The notes under the pieces are model-generated. The model had not been told where the DNA came from. It made no database searches and saw only the letters and a program-made list of their open reading frames with translations. This document shows positions 25,564 through 34,210 of a stretch of DNA of 64,000 nucleotides, one piece after another. Position 1 is the first letter of the stretch; the number at the start of each line of letters is the position of its first letter. Source of the stretch: Zipacnadum sp036504235 (GTDB lineage: Bacteria; Armatimonadota; Zipacnadia; Zipacnadales; Zipacnadaceae). The position numbers were made by a program, and so were the translations under genes. Location: assembly GCA_036504235.1 (NCBI GenBank), contig DASXVN010000006.1:86857-150856 (forward strand). The letters are read 5' to 3'.

Positions 25564-26721
25564 CTAGGCTTGGAGCAGCACCACCGCATGGGCGGCGATC
25601 GCTTGCTCCTCGCCGATGGGACCCAGGCCCTCCATGGTGGTGGCCTTGACGCTGACGCGAGTGACCTCGACGCCCAGGGCCGCGGCGAGGCGGGTGCGCA
25701 TTTGCTCGACGTGCGGGCGCAGGCGTGGCGCTTGGGCCTGGATCGTCAGGTCGCAGTTGACCAGCCGCCAGCCGTTCTGGCGGAGTAGCTCCGCCACGTG
25801 GGCCAGCAGGAGGGTGCTGTCGGCTCCGGCGTAGGTGGGGTCGGTGTCCGGGAAGTGCGCGCCGATATCGCCCAGGGCAACGGCGCCGAGCAGCGCGTCG
25901 GCCAGCGCGTGGCAGGCCGCGTCGGCGTCGGAGTGGCCCAGGAGGCCCTGCTCGTGGGGGATGGTCACGCCGCCCAGCACCAGCGGGCGGCCGGTGACCA
26001 GGCGGTGGAGATCGTAGCCGTGGCCCACGCGGGTCTCGGCGGCGGCGCTCAGCAGGTGCTCGGCTCGCTGCATATCCTCAGGGGTCGTCATCTTGGGATT
26101 GTAGCCTCGGGTGGGTACCAGTTGCACCGGGTGGCCCAGTTTCTCCACCAGCATGCCATCGTCGGTGGCCGGCCAGTGCTCCTCGCGCGCTCGCTGGTGG
26201 GCCGCGCAGACCAGATCGTAGCGGAAACACTGAGGGGTCTGCGCTCGCCACAGGTTCTCGCGGGGCGGGGTGGCGGTGACCAGGAGGTCGGCGTTGGCGC
26301 GCTTGAGCGTGTCGGTCAGGGGGGTGGCGGCCAGGGCAGCGCCGGTCTGGGCGGCGGCGGCGAGGGTGGCGGAGATGGTCTCCGGGCTAATCAGCGGGCG
26401 CGCTCCATCGTGAATGGCGACCAGCTCCGGGGCGTCTGCTTCCAGCGCCTGCAGGCCGCGCTCAACCGAGTCCATGCGGGACTCGCCGCCGCCGACGATC
26501 TGCAGGTCCGCCAGTCCGGCGGCCGCGAGCAACTCGCGCGCCGGCTCGGTCCAGCCGGGGGGCGCGACCAGGATCACCGTCTCTACCTCGGGGGTGCGGG
26601 CGAAAGCGGCCAGCGCGTGGGCCACCAGGGGGCGGCCGGCCAGCGGCAGGAAGCACTTGGGCAGCGCGCCGCCCATTCGCTCTCCGCGCCCCGCCGCCAT
26701 GATCAGTGCCGCCACTCGCAT
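25564..26721 (-). CDS. ispDF: Bifunctional IspD/IspF isoprenoid enzyme
   Basis: 385 residues joining two steps of the methylerythritol-phosphate route. Residues 1-225 are the IspD cytidylyltransferase (ALIMAAGRGERMGG, PKCFLPLAGRPL, VAIHDGARPLIS, CFRYDLVCAAH). Residues from about 228 are IspF (RVGHGYDLHRL with the zinc DxH, LLGHSDADAACHALADALLGA, DIGAHFPDTDPTYAG, KATTMEGLGPIGEEQAIAAHA). The fusion skips IspE as in many bacteria and is full length. It starts 20 bases after the PIN-TRAM stop, so the two are probably one transcript. Confidence 0.96.
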   Translation of the reverse strand: MRVAALIMAAGRGERMGGALPKCFLPLAGRPLVAHALAAFARTPEVETVILVAPPGWTEPARELLAAAGLADLQIVGGGESRMDSVERGLQALEADAPELVAIHDGARPLISPETISATLAAAAQTGAALAATPLTDTLKRANADLLVTATPPRENLWRAQTPQCFRYDLVCAAHQRAREEHWPATDDGMLVEKLGHPVQLVPTRGYNPKMTTPEDMQRAEHLLSAAAETRVGHGYDLHRLVTGRPLVLGGVTIPHEQGLLGHSDADAACHALADALLGAVALGDIGAHFPDTDPTYAGADSTLLLAHVAELLRQNGWRLVNCDLTIQAQAPRLRPHVEQMRTRLAAALGVEVTRVSVKATTMEGLGPIGEEQAIAAHAVVLLQA

Positions 26722-26740
26722 GTGCGCTTGCCGCCCGGAG

Positions 26741-27847
26741 CTACTCAGAATCGTCGGCGCAGCCGTCCATTACGGCGAAGATCATCTTGCCGGCGCTGGT
26801 CTGCAGGACCGTCTCGACCTCGGCCAGCACAGTCTTGCCGACCAGGTTGGCGGCCCGCTTGACGACCACCATGGTGCCGTCCTCCAGGTAGCCGACGGCC
26901 TGATCCTGCTCTTTGCCTTCCTTGATGAGGGCGACAGCGAAAGCCTCGCCGGGCAGGTACACCGGCTTGAGCGTGGTGGCTAGTTCATTGACGTTGAGCA
27001 CCGGGACGCCGTGCAGCTTGGCGATCTCGGCGACGCCGAAATCGTTGGTGAGCACCCGGGCGCCCCGGGCCTTGGCCAGGCGCACCAGCCGGGTGTCCAC
27101 TTCGTCGTAGGGAGCTTCTTCCTCGGTATAATCGTCCACAATGATGACGTCAACATCATCCATCGTCTTGAGACGGTTGAGCATGTCGAGACCCCGGCGC
27201 CCGCGGGCGCGCTTGAGGTTGTCCTCGGAGTCGGCGATGTGGTGCAGTTCGCCGAGCACGAAGTCCGGCACGCAGATCGTGCCCTCAATAAAGCCGCTGG
27301 CCACGATGCTGCAGATGCGGCCATCAATGATGATGTTTGTATCAACCATCTTGGGAGTAGCGCCGCGCATGGCCGAGGTGGAAACTCCGGAGGTCGGCAC
27401 CTTGGACAAGGCGGGGAAGACGTAGGCCAGTTGCTCCTTGGCGCTCATGGCAAAGCCAATGCCGACCACCACTCCGGCGACGCTGGCGAAGATAGCGATG
27501 GGCAGCCCGTAACCGGGGATAGCGGTGAGCGGGAAGGTCACCAGAATCGCCACCACCAGGCCCAGGACGGTGCCGATGAGGGCCGCGATTTTGTCCAGCA
27601 GCGGCACATTTTCGAAGTAGCTGATCCAGGTGACGATCTTGCGAAAGAAGACGAGGGCGAAGAGGAAGCCGATCAGGCCGCCGGCTACGGCCATGCCGGC
27701 ATTGAAGAAGTAGAGGTTCAGGTCGGGCTGGCCGGTCCCGGCGAACAGGCGGTATTCTACCGCTTTGGCGATCAGATTGCCGACGATAACACCAACTAGA
27801 ATGACCGCGGTGACGAATAGCGACCAAAGACTGCGAAGCAGAACCAT
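26741..27847 (-). CDS. PIN-TRAM domain membrane protein (putative membrane-bound RNase)
   Basis: 368 residues. Four membrane helices occupy residues 1-120. After MVDTNIIIDGRI comes a PIN nuclease domain with the acidic set D-D-D (DTN, the E/D of FVLGELH, and DTRL plus LTNDFGVAEIA). The C-terminal TRAM domain (LPGEAFAVALIKEGKEQDQAVGYLEDGTMVVV) is a predicted RNA binder. This is the widespread YacL type, often found next to ispD as here. ATG 27847 is chosen for GGAGGTCTCCTCC just upstream and because the first helix begins at once. A role in ribosome or RNA maintenance is likely but not shown by sequence. Confidence 0.93.
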   Translation of the reverse strand: MVLLRSLWSLFVTAVILVGVIVGNLIAKAVEYRLFAGTGQPDLNLYFFNAGMAVAGGLIGFLFALVFFRKIVTWISYFENVPLLDKIAALIGTVLGLVVAILVTFPLTAIPGYGLPIAIFASVAGVVVGIGFAMSAKEQLAYVFPALSKVPTSGVSTSAMRGATPKMVDTNIIIDGRICSIVASGFIEGTICVPDFVLGELHHIADSEDNLKRARGRRGLDMLNRLKTMDDVDVIIVDDYTEEEAPYDEVDTRLVRLAKARGARVLTNDFGVAEIAKLHGVPVLNVNELATTLKPVYLPGEAFAVALIKEGKEQDQAVGYLEDGTMVVVKRAANLVGKTVLAEVETVLQTSAGKMIFAVMDGCADDSE

Positions 27848-28045
27848 GGAGGAGACCTCCTTGGGCCCCGGAGGGGCCAGATGGTGATAGATAGACATCC
27901 CCGACGGATTAAGATGATTTAGCCCTATTCCCCGCGGCCCGGACCTTCTCCTTCCTCAACGAGGGATAGTGGCGAGAAGTTTCACACCCTCGTGGAAAAG
28001 ACGTGCAGATCAAAAGCAACCGGGCTCGCCGGGGGGAAACGCAGG

Positions 28046-28074
28046 TTGACGTTCCTTGTCACTATGCCTATACT
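28046..28074 (+). promoter_or_regulatory. Sigma-70 type promoter of the GntR gene
   Basis: TTGACG (28046-28051), 17 bases, then TATACT (28069-28074); the start codon lies 36 bases after the -10 box with GGAGGAA in between. It is the cleanest vegetative promoter in the window apart from the tRNA ones. The intergenic space is shared with the divergent PIN-TRAM gene. Confidence 0.8.
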
Positions 28075-28109
28075 GAGACTAGCAAGCATCGTTATTTGGA
28101 GGAATCCTG

Positions 28110-28886
28110 ATGGCCCCACTGTCCCTGCCGCGACTGTCGGTACATGATGCCGAGCCGCTGTATGCGCAAATTATGCACATCCTGGAGCAGGAAATTCGCC
28201 TGGGCCGTCTGAGCGCCGGCGACCGTCTGCCCACTCAGCAGGAACTGGCCGACCACTTTGACGTGAGCCTCGCACCGGTCAAGCAGGCGCTCCGCGAGTT
28301 GGAGGAGCGGGGCATCGTCTCTACCCGGCAGGGGCGCGGCACCTTCGTGATGGACGCCACCCCGCTGTCGGAAGAGCTGATCGACGCCAACCGCATCCCC
28401 TGCTTCAGCACCGAGACGCTGCTGGCCGGGCACAAGCCGGCCTCTATTGTTCTGCTGATCGAGGAGATCGACGCCGGTTCCGTGCCGAAGGCCGCGCAGG
28501 AGCTGGAGGTCGGCGAGAACATCAAGCTGCTCCACGTGGAACGTGTCCGGCTGGCGGACAATAAGCCGCTGTCGCTGCAGAATACTTACCTCCCGGCCGC
28601 TAAGGTCGGGGGCCTCCTGGCGCGTGGGCTGGGCCCGGACGACGCCTTGCAGCGCATCCTCGAGGAAGAGTACGGCGTGGGCCTGACCGCCGGGCGGCAG
28701 ACCATTTCCGCTACTTCGGCGAACCAGCACGACGCGCGGCAATTGGGCGTGCGGGTCGGCTCGCCGCTGCTGCTGGTCGAGCGGATCTGCTACACCGGGA
28801 CCCGCGAGCCGGTCGAGTACGTGATGGACCGCCGCCTGCCCGAGTTCGCTTACGTGGTGCGCCTGCGGCGTTCCGAGAGCAAGTAG
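28110..28886 (+). CDS. GntR-family transcriptional regulator (HutC/UTRA subfamily)
   Basis: 258 residues. Residues 12-80 form the GntR winged helix (LYAQIMHILEQEIRLGRLSAGDRLPTQQELADHF, then a basic wing STRQGRGTFV). Residues about 100-250 form a UTRA effector domain (LLHVERVRLADNKPLSLQNTYLPA, GVRVGSPLLLVERICYT). It probably binds a small metabolite and represses a nearby promoter. ATG 28110 follows GGAGGAATCCTG. The neighbouring genes give no clear catabolic target, so the regulon is unknown; autoregulation at the promoter 36 bases upstream is plausible. Confidence 0.93.
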   Translation: MAPLSLPRLSVHDAEPLYAQIMHILEQEIRLGRLSAGDRLPTQQELADHFDVSLAPVKQALRELEERGIVSTRQGRGTFVMDATPLSEELIDANRIPCFSTETLLAGHKPASIVLLIEEIDAGSVPKAAQELEVGENIKLLHVERVRLADNKPLSLQNTYLPAAKVGGLLARGLGPDDALQRILEEEYGVGLTAGRQTISATSANQHDARQLGVRVGSPLLLVERICYTGTREPVEYVMDRRLPEFAYVVRLRRSESK

Positions 28887-28907
28887 CGCCGGCCCCCCGA
28901 CTGCACG

Positions 28908-28938
28908 GGCCGAGGCCTCTAGGCTTCGGCCTTTTTTT
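28908..28938 (+). terminator. Intrinsic terminator after gntR
   Basis: GGCCGAGGCCT, 2-base loop, AGGCTTCGGCC (one wobble) followed by seven Ts. It ends the GntR transcript 22 bases after the stop and overlaps the last codons and stop of the convergent NUDIX gene, so the same DNA is both coding and terminator. Confidence 0.88.
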
Positions 28939-29356
28939 CCGCCCAGACGGTCAAGGCCTGGCGCACCATGTCGCGCTCGTTGTCCCAGGTGAGCAGCGTC
29001 TCCGCCTCGCGGGGGCTTACCCAGCGCGCTTCGTCGAAAGTCGGCTGCTCGGGGGTGAGTTTCTCGGCCTCGGGGAGGCGAGCCAGGAAGAACCACACGG
29101 TCTTGCCGATGGCCCGACCGTGTTTATCCTCGTAGTCGTAGTCGCTGCGCCCGATCTCCTCCGAGACCGTGACGACCAGCCCGGTCTCCTCGCGCACCTC
29201 GCGTACCGCCGCCTCGCGGGGCGTCTCCCCGGGGTCTAGCTTCCCCTTGGGCAGCCGCCACTCGGCGGCAGTGGCGTGGCGCAGCAGCGCCACCTGGGGC
29301 GGATCGGTCGCGGCGAGCACCACCGCGCCGGCGGAAACTAACGATAGTCTGTCCAT
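28919..29356 (-). CDS. NUDIX hydrolase
   Basis: 145 residues. The NUDIX box is complete at residues about 38-60: GKLDPGETPREAAVREVREE followed by TGL, fitting G-x5-E-x7-REUxEExGU. ATG 29356 follows GGGAGGAGCGG by 8 bases; the longer ORF continues across the YfhO gene start on the other strand and is not used. Such small enzymes hydrolyse nucleoside diphosphates linked to another group, e.g. diadenosine polyphosphates or oxidised nucleotides. The substrate cannot be assigned. Its 3' end overlaps the gntR terminator. Confidence 0.92.
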   Translation of the reverse strand: MDRLSLVSAGAVVLAATDPPQVALLRHATAAEWRLPKGKLDPGETPREAAVREVREETGLVVTVSEEIGRSDYDYEDKHGRAIGKTVWFFLARLPEAEKLTPEQPTFDEARWVSPREAETLLTWDNERDMVRQALTVWAEKKAEA

Positions 29357-29500
29357 GTTGCGACCCGCTCCTCCCCGCAAGTGGCGGCAGATTCGCGATG
29401 CGGCTTGCGTTTCCCTGCCGGGCGGAGGAAACGGGGCCGCGGCGGCGAAAGGTTGCGAGTCTTGCCGCCAGCCTCTCGCGTCGCCCCGATCGGAGTCAGC

Positions 29501-31789
29501 ATGCGTATCCTGCGCCCGGCCCTGCTGCTGGTCTTTCTCGCTTTCGCGCTCGTGGCGTTCCCGGAGGTAATACTCGCGGGACGCGTCCTGTTTGCGCCGG
29601 GTGCCGAGGCCTTGCCTTGGCTGAAAGCTTCCCAGGACGCACTCACCGCCGGTCGCTTGCCGCTGTGGAGCAGCGGGATCGCCCTCGGCTGTCCGGTGCT
29701 GGCTGCGGGGCAGGCCGGGGTTTTCTACCCCGGTAGCGCGCTGCTGGCGCTGGGGATTTCCTATTACCACGTGTACTCGATCATGGTCTTGGCGCACTTG
29801 GTCCTCGCGGCGCTGGGCACGGCTCTGCTGGGGCGGCGGCAGGGACTGGGCTGGCTGGCGGCGGTGTTCGCGGGGCTGGCTTGGGGCTTTTCGGGCTGCC
29901 TGGTGAGCAAGGTCGCGGACCTGCTCTTCCTGCAGGGCGTAGCGTGGTTGCCGCTGTTGCTGTGGTGCGGATTGAGCGGCGCGGAGAGCGGCCGGTGGGC
30001 GTGGTTCGGCGGCGCGGCGCTAGTGCTGGCCGCCTCGTTCCTGGGCGGTTCCGCGGAGGCTGCACCCTGTTCTCTGGTAGCGCTGGCCGGGCTTGTTGTC
30101 TATCTCGTCGCTGCCCCCCCCTGGAGTGGGCGCCGGGTAGGGCGGGCCGTGGTGGGCGTCGGATTGGCCGTGGCGCTGGGCGTCGGGCTGGCCGCGGTGC
30201 AGTTGCTCCCCACCTACGCGCTGAGCAGCGCGGCCCCGGCGCGCGTCCCGGAAGCCGCTCCGCTGCGACCTGCTGACCTGGCCCTCTTTGTGCATCCCCT
30301 CCTGTTTGGCTCTCCCGGCGAGAATGACTACCGGGGCGCGAGCGATTTCAGCGAGGCCTGCGGCTACGTGGGGGGGTTGACGCTATTCCTGGGCCTGTTG
30401 GGGCTGGGTTGGCGGCGGGCGCCCTTGCGGCATCGGGGGCTGTGGATTCTTCTGGGGCTGCTGGGGGTGGGGCTGGCCCTGGCGTCGCCGGCGTTCTTCT
30501 CCGACTACCTAGCCCGGCCGCCGGGATTTGACCTGTTCGCGGCGCCGGGCCACTTCCTGCTGCTCACCGCGCTGAGCCTGTCACTGCTGGCGGGAGGGGC
30601 GGTGCAGGCGCTGGCCGGGGCGGGTCGCCGCGGGGGGATGACCCTGGCGCTAGCGGCGGCGGTGGCGCTGGTTCTGGCCGCGGCGGCGACGTATGGCCTG
30701 CCGGCGGAGCGGCTGAGTCTCACCGATCCGATTTGGGCCGCGGGCGGCGGGGGGCTGCTGTTGTGCGGGCTGCTGGGGGTGGGCATCTGGCGGTTGGGCC
30801 TGGGGTATCGGCCGGCGGCGGCGCTACTGCTGCTGGCGCTGGGGGGGCAGCTCTATCTGTCGGCGCGGGGGATGACCGCCACGGCTCCGGCCAGCTATTT
30901 TGCCGACTCGCCCGCGGCGGCGCAGTTCTTTCATCGGGACGCCACCTGGGGACGCGCCTATAGCGACCCGGCGGTGACGCGGCAGTCCTTCCTCACGCCG
31001 GACTACCCCGGCTACCTCAGCGGCGACCTGACGCCGTATCGGGAGGCGCGGGAGCTGTTGCCGGGCAACCAGGCTTGGCTGTACGACGTGCCGGCCGCCG
31101 CGGGCTCTGCGACGCTGCTCCCGGAGCGGCAGGTGCGGCTGGACGAAGCGCTGTCCTGGGGGCTGGCGGGTCGGCCGGGCGGGGCGGAGGCGCCGCTGCA
31201 GGTGCTGCGCATGCTGGGGGTGCGGATGCTGGTGGCCGCGCCGGGGCTGCATTCCCCCTGGCTGATGGCGCTCCGCGAGCGGCCTACCTACAGCGTGTAT
31301 GAGTTGCACGGGGCGCTGCCGCGGGCGTGGTTCCCGCAGCAGGTACGGGCCGGCCTTGAGCGCAGCGCGGGGGCGGGCCTGCGGGCGGCGGAGTTCCGGC
31401 CGGAGGCGACGGCGTGGGTGGAGGGCCTGACGGCGGCGCAGGCGGCGCGGCTGCAGGGGGAGGAGGCGCTGGCGCGGCCGGGCGGCTACGATGACGAGGG
31501 CCAAAGCTGGGAGGTCAGCTCGGCGCACCCGGCGTTCCTGGTGTTCAATATGGCGTACAATCCGCACTGGCAGGCCACGGTGCGGGGCCAACCGGCGCGG
31601 TTGCTGCGGGCCAACTACGTGCAGTGCGGGCTGGTAGTTCCGGCGGGGTCGAGCGCGGTGCGGTTGCGCTATGGGGACGAGGAACTCGACCAGGGGCGGC
31701 GCCTGACCCAGGTCAGCGGAGCGCTGCTGCTGCTCCTGCTGCTGGGGACGGCGGCCGGGGCGCGGCGGGCGCGAATTCAGCGTCCCTAG
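29501..31789 (+). CDS. YfhO-like polytopic membrane protein
   Basis: 762 residues: about 12 membrane helices in residues 1-475, then a large extracytoplasmic domain (about 475-735) and a last helix with an RRAR tail. WLKASQDALTAGRLPLWSSGIALGCPVLAAGQAGVFYPG in the first loop is the typical opening of YfhO-type proteins, where PLW and FYP are conserved. YfhO relatives help glycosylate lipoteichoic acid or other surface polymers in Firmicutes. Here a lipid-linked sugar transfer at the outer face of the membrane is inferred. ATG 29501 starts the signal-like first helix. The 3' end overlaps the convergent UbiA-family gene by 4 bases. Confidence 0.82.
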   Translation: MRILRPALLLVFLAFALVAFPEVILAGRVLFAPGAEALPWLKASQDALTAGRLPLWSSGIALGCPVLAAGQAGVFYPGSALLALGISYYHVYSIMVLAHLVLAALGTALLGRRQGLGWLAAVFAGLAWGFSGCLVSKVADLLFLQGVAWLPLLLWCGLSGAESGRWAWFGGAALVLAASFLGGSAEAAPCSLVALAGLVVYLVAAPPWSGRRVGRAVVGVGLAVALGVGLAAVQLLPTYALSSAAPARVPEAAPLRPADLALFVHPLLFGSPGENDYRGASDFSEACGYVGGLTLFLGLLGLGWRRAPLRHRGLWILLGLLGVGLALASPAFFSDYLARPPGFDLFAAPGHFLLLTALSLSLLAGGAVQALAGAGRRGGMTLALAAAVALVLAAAATYGLPAERLSLTDPIWAAGGGGLLLCGLLGVGIWRLGLGYRPAAALLLLALGGQLYLSARGMTATAPASYFADSPAAAQFFHRDATWGRAYSDPAVTRQSFLTPDYPGYLSGDLTPYREARELLPGNQAWLYDVPAAAGSATLLPERQVRLDEALSWGLAGRPGGAEAPLQVLRMLGVRMLVAAPGLHSPWLMALRERPTYSVYELHGALPRAWFPQQVRAGLERSAGAGLRAAEFRPEATAWVEGLTAAQAARLQGEEALARPGGYDDEGQSWEVSSAHPAFLVFNMAYNPHWQATVRGQPARLLRANYVQCGLVVPAGSSAVRLRYGDEELDQGRRLTQVSGALLLLLLLGTAAGARRARIQRP

Positions 31790-32691
31790 AAGGCAAAGGG
31801 TCCGCCCGGCCTCGCGAAGAAGATCAGGATCACCACTACGGCCACGCCGTACAGCAGCGCGTCAATCAGGAGCGGCGCGTCGGTGAGCAGCACCCGGTCC
31901 GGCGCCTCGCCCTCGTCCTTCTTGTGCACCAGATAGAGGTAGCGAAAGATCCCGTAGATGACGAAGGGGATCGTGTACATCAGCTTGTCGGTGCCGAGTT
32001 CCCGGACGGTGCGGTCGCTGATGGTGTACAGCGCGTAGGACATCAGCGTGGAGGCGGTCACCACCGCGATCATCTGGTCGAGCAGGTAGGGGCTGTACTC
32101 CTCGAGGATGCGGCGGTGATTGGCGGCCTCCGCCCCGTGCGTCTGGAGCTCCTGCCGGCGCTTACTCAGCGCGAGGAACAGGGCCAACAGGATGGTGCAG
32201 ATCAGCAGCCAGGGGGAGATGACCACGTTGATGGCGGTCGCGCCAATCGCCGCGCGGATCACAAAGCCGGCGGAGACGCAGAGCACGTCCACGATCACTA
32301 CCTGCTTGAGCCGCAGGTTGTAGGCGAGCTGCAGCACCAGGTAAGTCACAGCTATCCAGCCGCTGGCGGCGTTGAGCAGGAAGAAACCGGCCAGGCCCCC
32401 GACCCCCAGGAGCACGGCGGTGATTACGCCGGTGAGGGGGGAGATGAGGCCCGCGGCCAGGGGGCGGCGGCACTTCTTCGGGTGGCGGCGGTCTTCCTCG
32501 AGGTCGCAGAGATCATTGACCAGGTAGACGCTGCTGGCCAGGGCGCAGAAGAGCACGAACGCGGCCACCGCGCGCTCCACCTGGGCGCTGTCGCGGAACT
32601 GGTGCGCGAAGATGAGCGCCGCGAAGACCAGCCCGTTTTTGGTCCACTGCTGGGGGCGCAACGCCCGGATCCAGCCAACCAGCTTGCGCAT
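31786..32691 (-). CDS. UbiA-family prenyltransferase, decaprenyl-phosphate phosphoribosyltransferase-like
   Basis: 301 residues with about eight membrane helices. The first Asp-rich site is NDLCDLEEDRRHPKKCRRPLAAG (NDxxDxxxD, residues about 58-80), and the second active-site region is FLALSKRRQELQ near residue 170. The KKxRPLAAG and SKRRxEL versions are those of the DprE-pathway phosphoribosyl transferase, which joins PRPP to polyprenyl phosphate for arabinose supply. It is the last gene of a long minus-strand run, 12 bases after lysS. Homologues in non-mycobacterial phyla are common and their glycan product is not known. Confidence 0.85.
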   Translation of the reverse strand: MRKLVGWIRALRPQQWTKNGLVFAALIFAHQFRDSAQVERAVAAFVLFCALASSVYLVNDLCDLEEDRRHPKKCRRPLAAGLISPLTGVITAVLLGVGGLAGFFLLNAASGWIAVTYLVLQLAYNLRLKQVVIVDVLCVSAGFVIRAAIGATAINVVISPWLLICTILLALFLALSKRRQELQTHGAEAANHRRILEEYSPYLLDQMIAVVTASTLMSYALYTISDRTVRELGTDKLMYTIPFVIYGIFRYLYLVHKKDEGEAPDRVLLTDAPLLIDALLYGVAVVVILIFFARPGGPFAF

Positions 32692-32702
32692 GGGGAAATC
32701 CT

Positions 32703-34172
32703 CTATTCGGCCAGCGGTCGCAGTAAGGGGAAGAGCAGCACCTCGCGCATATTCGGCTGGTCCGCCAGCAGCATGATCAGCCGGTCCATCCCCATCCCCA
32801 GGCCGCCCGCGGGGGGCATGCCGTACTCCAGAGCGACGAGATAGTCCTCATCCATCGGGTGCGCTTCCACGTCACCGGCCTGCCGGTTGCGCACCTGCTC
32901 CTCAAAGCGCGCCCGCTGGTCCTCGGGGTCGTTGAGTTCGCTGAAGGCGTTGCCGCATTCCTCGCCGCCGATGAAGACCTCAAAGCGGTCGGTTAGCTCC
33001 GGCTGGGCGGCCTTGCGCTTGGCCAACGGCGAGATGGCGACCGGGTAATCGGTCACGAAGGTGGGCTGGATCAAGTTGGGCTGGACGTAGCGGTCAAAGA
33101 CCTTGTCGGCGATCTCCCACAGGCCCATATCCTCGGTCTTGCCGATTTCCAGACCGGCGGCCTGCACCTGGGCGCGCGCCTCGGCCGGGTCGGTGACCAC
33201 GGTCAGGTCCAGGCCGGAAGCCTCGCGGACGGCGTCCAGGAGCGGCAGCCGCCGCCAGGGCGGAGTCACGTCAATCTCGTGGCCGCGGTAGGTGAATTGC
33301 AGCTGGCCGTGGAGCGCCAGGCAGGCCGCGCCGACCAGCCCCTCGACCAACTCCATCATCCCGTTCACGTCGGTGTAGGCCTGGTAGACCTCCATCATGG
33401 TGAATTCGGGATTGTGGCGGATATCAATGCCCTCGTTGCGGAACATGCGGCCAATCTCGAACACGCGCTCAAAACCGCCCACCAGCAGCCGCTTGAGGTA
33501 CAGCTCCGGGGCGATGCGCATGAATAGGCTCATCTCCAGCGCATTGTGGTGCGTGGTGAAGGGCCGGGCCGCCGCGCCGCCGTAGATGGGTTGCAGGATC
33601 GGCGTCTCGACCTCCAGGAAGTCGCGCTCGGTCAGGTAGTCGCGGAAGGAGCGGATCAGCGCGGCGCGGGCGCGGAAGATTTGCTTGACCCCCGGCTCGG
33701 AGATCAGGTCCAGGTAGCGCTGGCGATAGCGAATCTCGGGATCGTGCAGGCCGTGGAACTTCTCCGGCAGCGGGCGCAGGGCCTTGGCGAGGAGGGTGAA
33801 CTCGTCCACCCGCACGGTCAGTTCCTCGCTGCGGGTGCGGAACAGCTCGCCGTGCACGCCGATGATATCGCCCAGGTCGAGGTCCTGGAAGGCGGCGAAA
33901 CGCTCCTCGCCGAGCACGTCCAGCTTGGCGTAGACCTGGATCCGGCCGCTCTCATCGTGCAGGTCGGCGAAGACCGCTTTGCCGTGCCCGCGCACGGCCT
34001 GCAGGCGTCCGGCCACGGTTACGGTTTGGCCGACGACCTCCTCACCGGCCGCGTGCAGCGCCTCCACGGCGTGGGTGCGGTCGTAGCGGTGCTCGAGGAA
34101 GGGATCCTGCCCGGCGGCGCGCAGTTTCGTCAGCTTGTCGCGCCGGATTTGTTCCTGTTCGGAAAGCTCCAT
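32703..34172 (-). CDS. lysS: Lysyl-tRNA synthetase, class II
   Basis: 489 residues, normal length. An N-terminal OB-fold anticodon-binding domain (residues about 55-145: TVAGRLQAVRGHGKAVFADLHDESGRIQVY) precedes the class II core: motif 1 around SFRDYLTERDFLEVETPIL, motif 2 FEIGRMFRNEGID...NPEFTMMEVY, and motif 3 GLGMGMDRLIMLLADQPNMREV. It charges tRNA-Lys. It lies 38 bases after the acyl-ACP-reductase-like gene on the same strand. A broken tRNA-Lys(CTT) half is present elsewhere in the window (52066-52117). Confidence 0.97.
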   Translation of the reverse strand: MELSEQEQIRRDKLTKLRAAGQDPFLEHRYDRTHAVEALHAAGEEVVGQTVTVAGRLQAVRGHGKAVFADLHDESGRIQVYAKLDVLGEERFAAFQDLDLGDIIGVHGELFRTRSEELTVRVDEFTLLAKALRPLPEKFHGLHDPEIRYRQRYLDLISEPGVKQIFRARAALIRSFRDYLTERDFLEVETPILQPIYGGAAARPFTTHHNALEMSLFMRIAPELYLKRLLVGGFERVFEIGRMFRNEGIDIRHNPEFTMMEVYQAYTDVNGMMELVEGLVGAACLALHGQLQFTYRGHEIDVTPPWRRLPLLDAVREASGLDLTVVTDPAEARAQVQAAGLEIGKTEDMGLWEIADKVFDRYVQPNLIQPTFVTDYPVAISPLAKRKAAQPELTDRFEVFIGGEECGNAFSELNDPEDQRARFEEQVRNRQAGDVEAHPMDEDYLVALEYGMPPAGGLGMGMDRLIMLLADQPNMREVLLFPLLRPLAE

Positions 34173-34210
34173 CGGTGTCTCCTGTTCTGGGGGGAAGGGC
34201 TCGGGCGCGG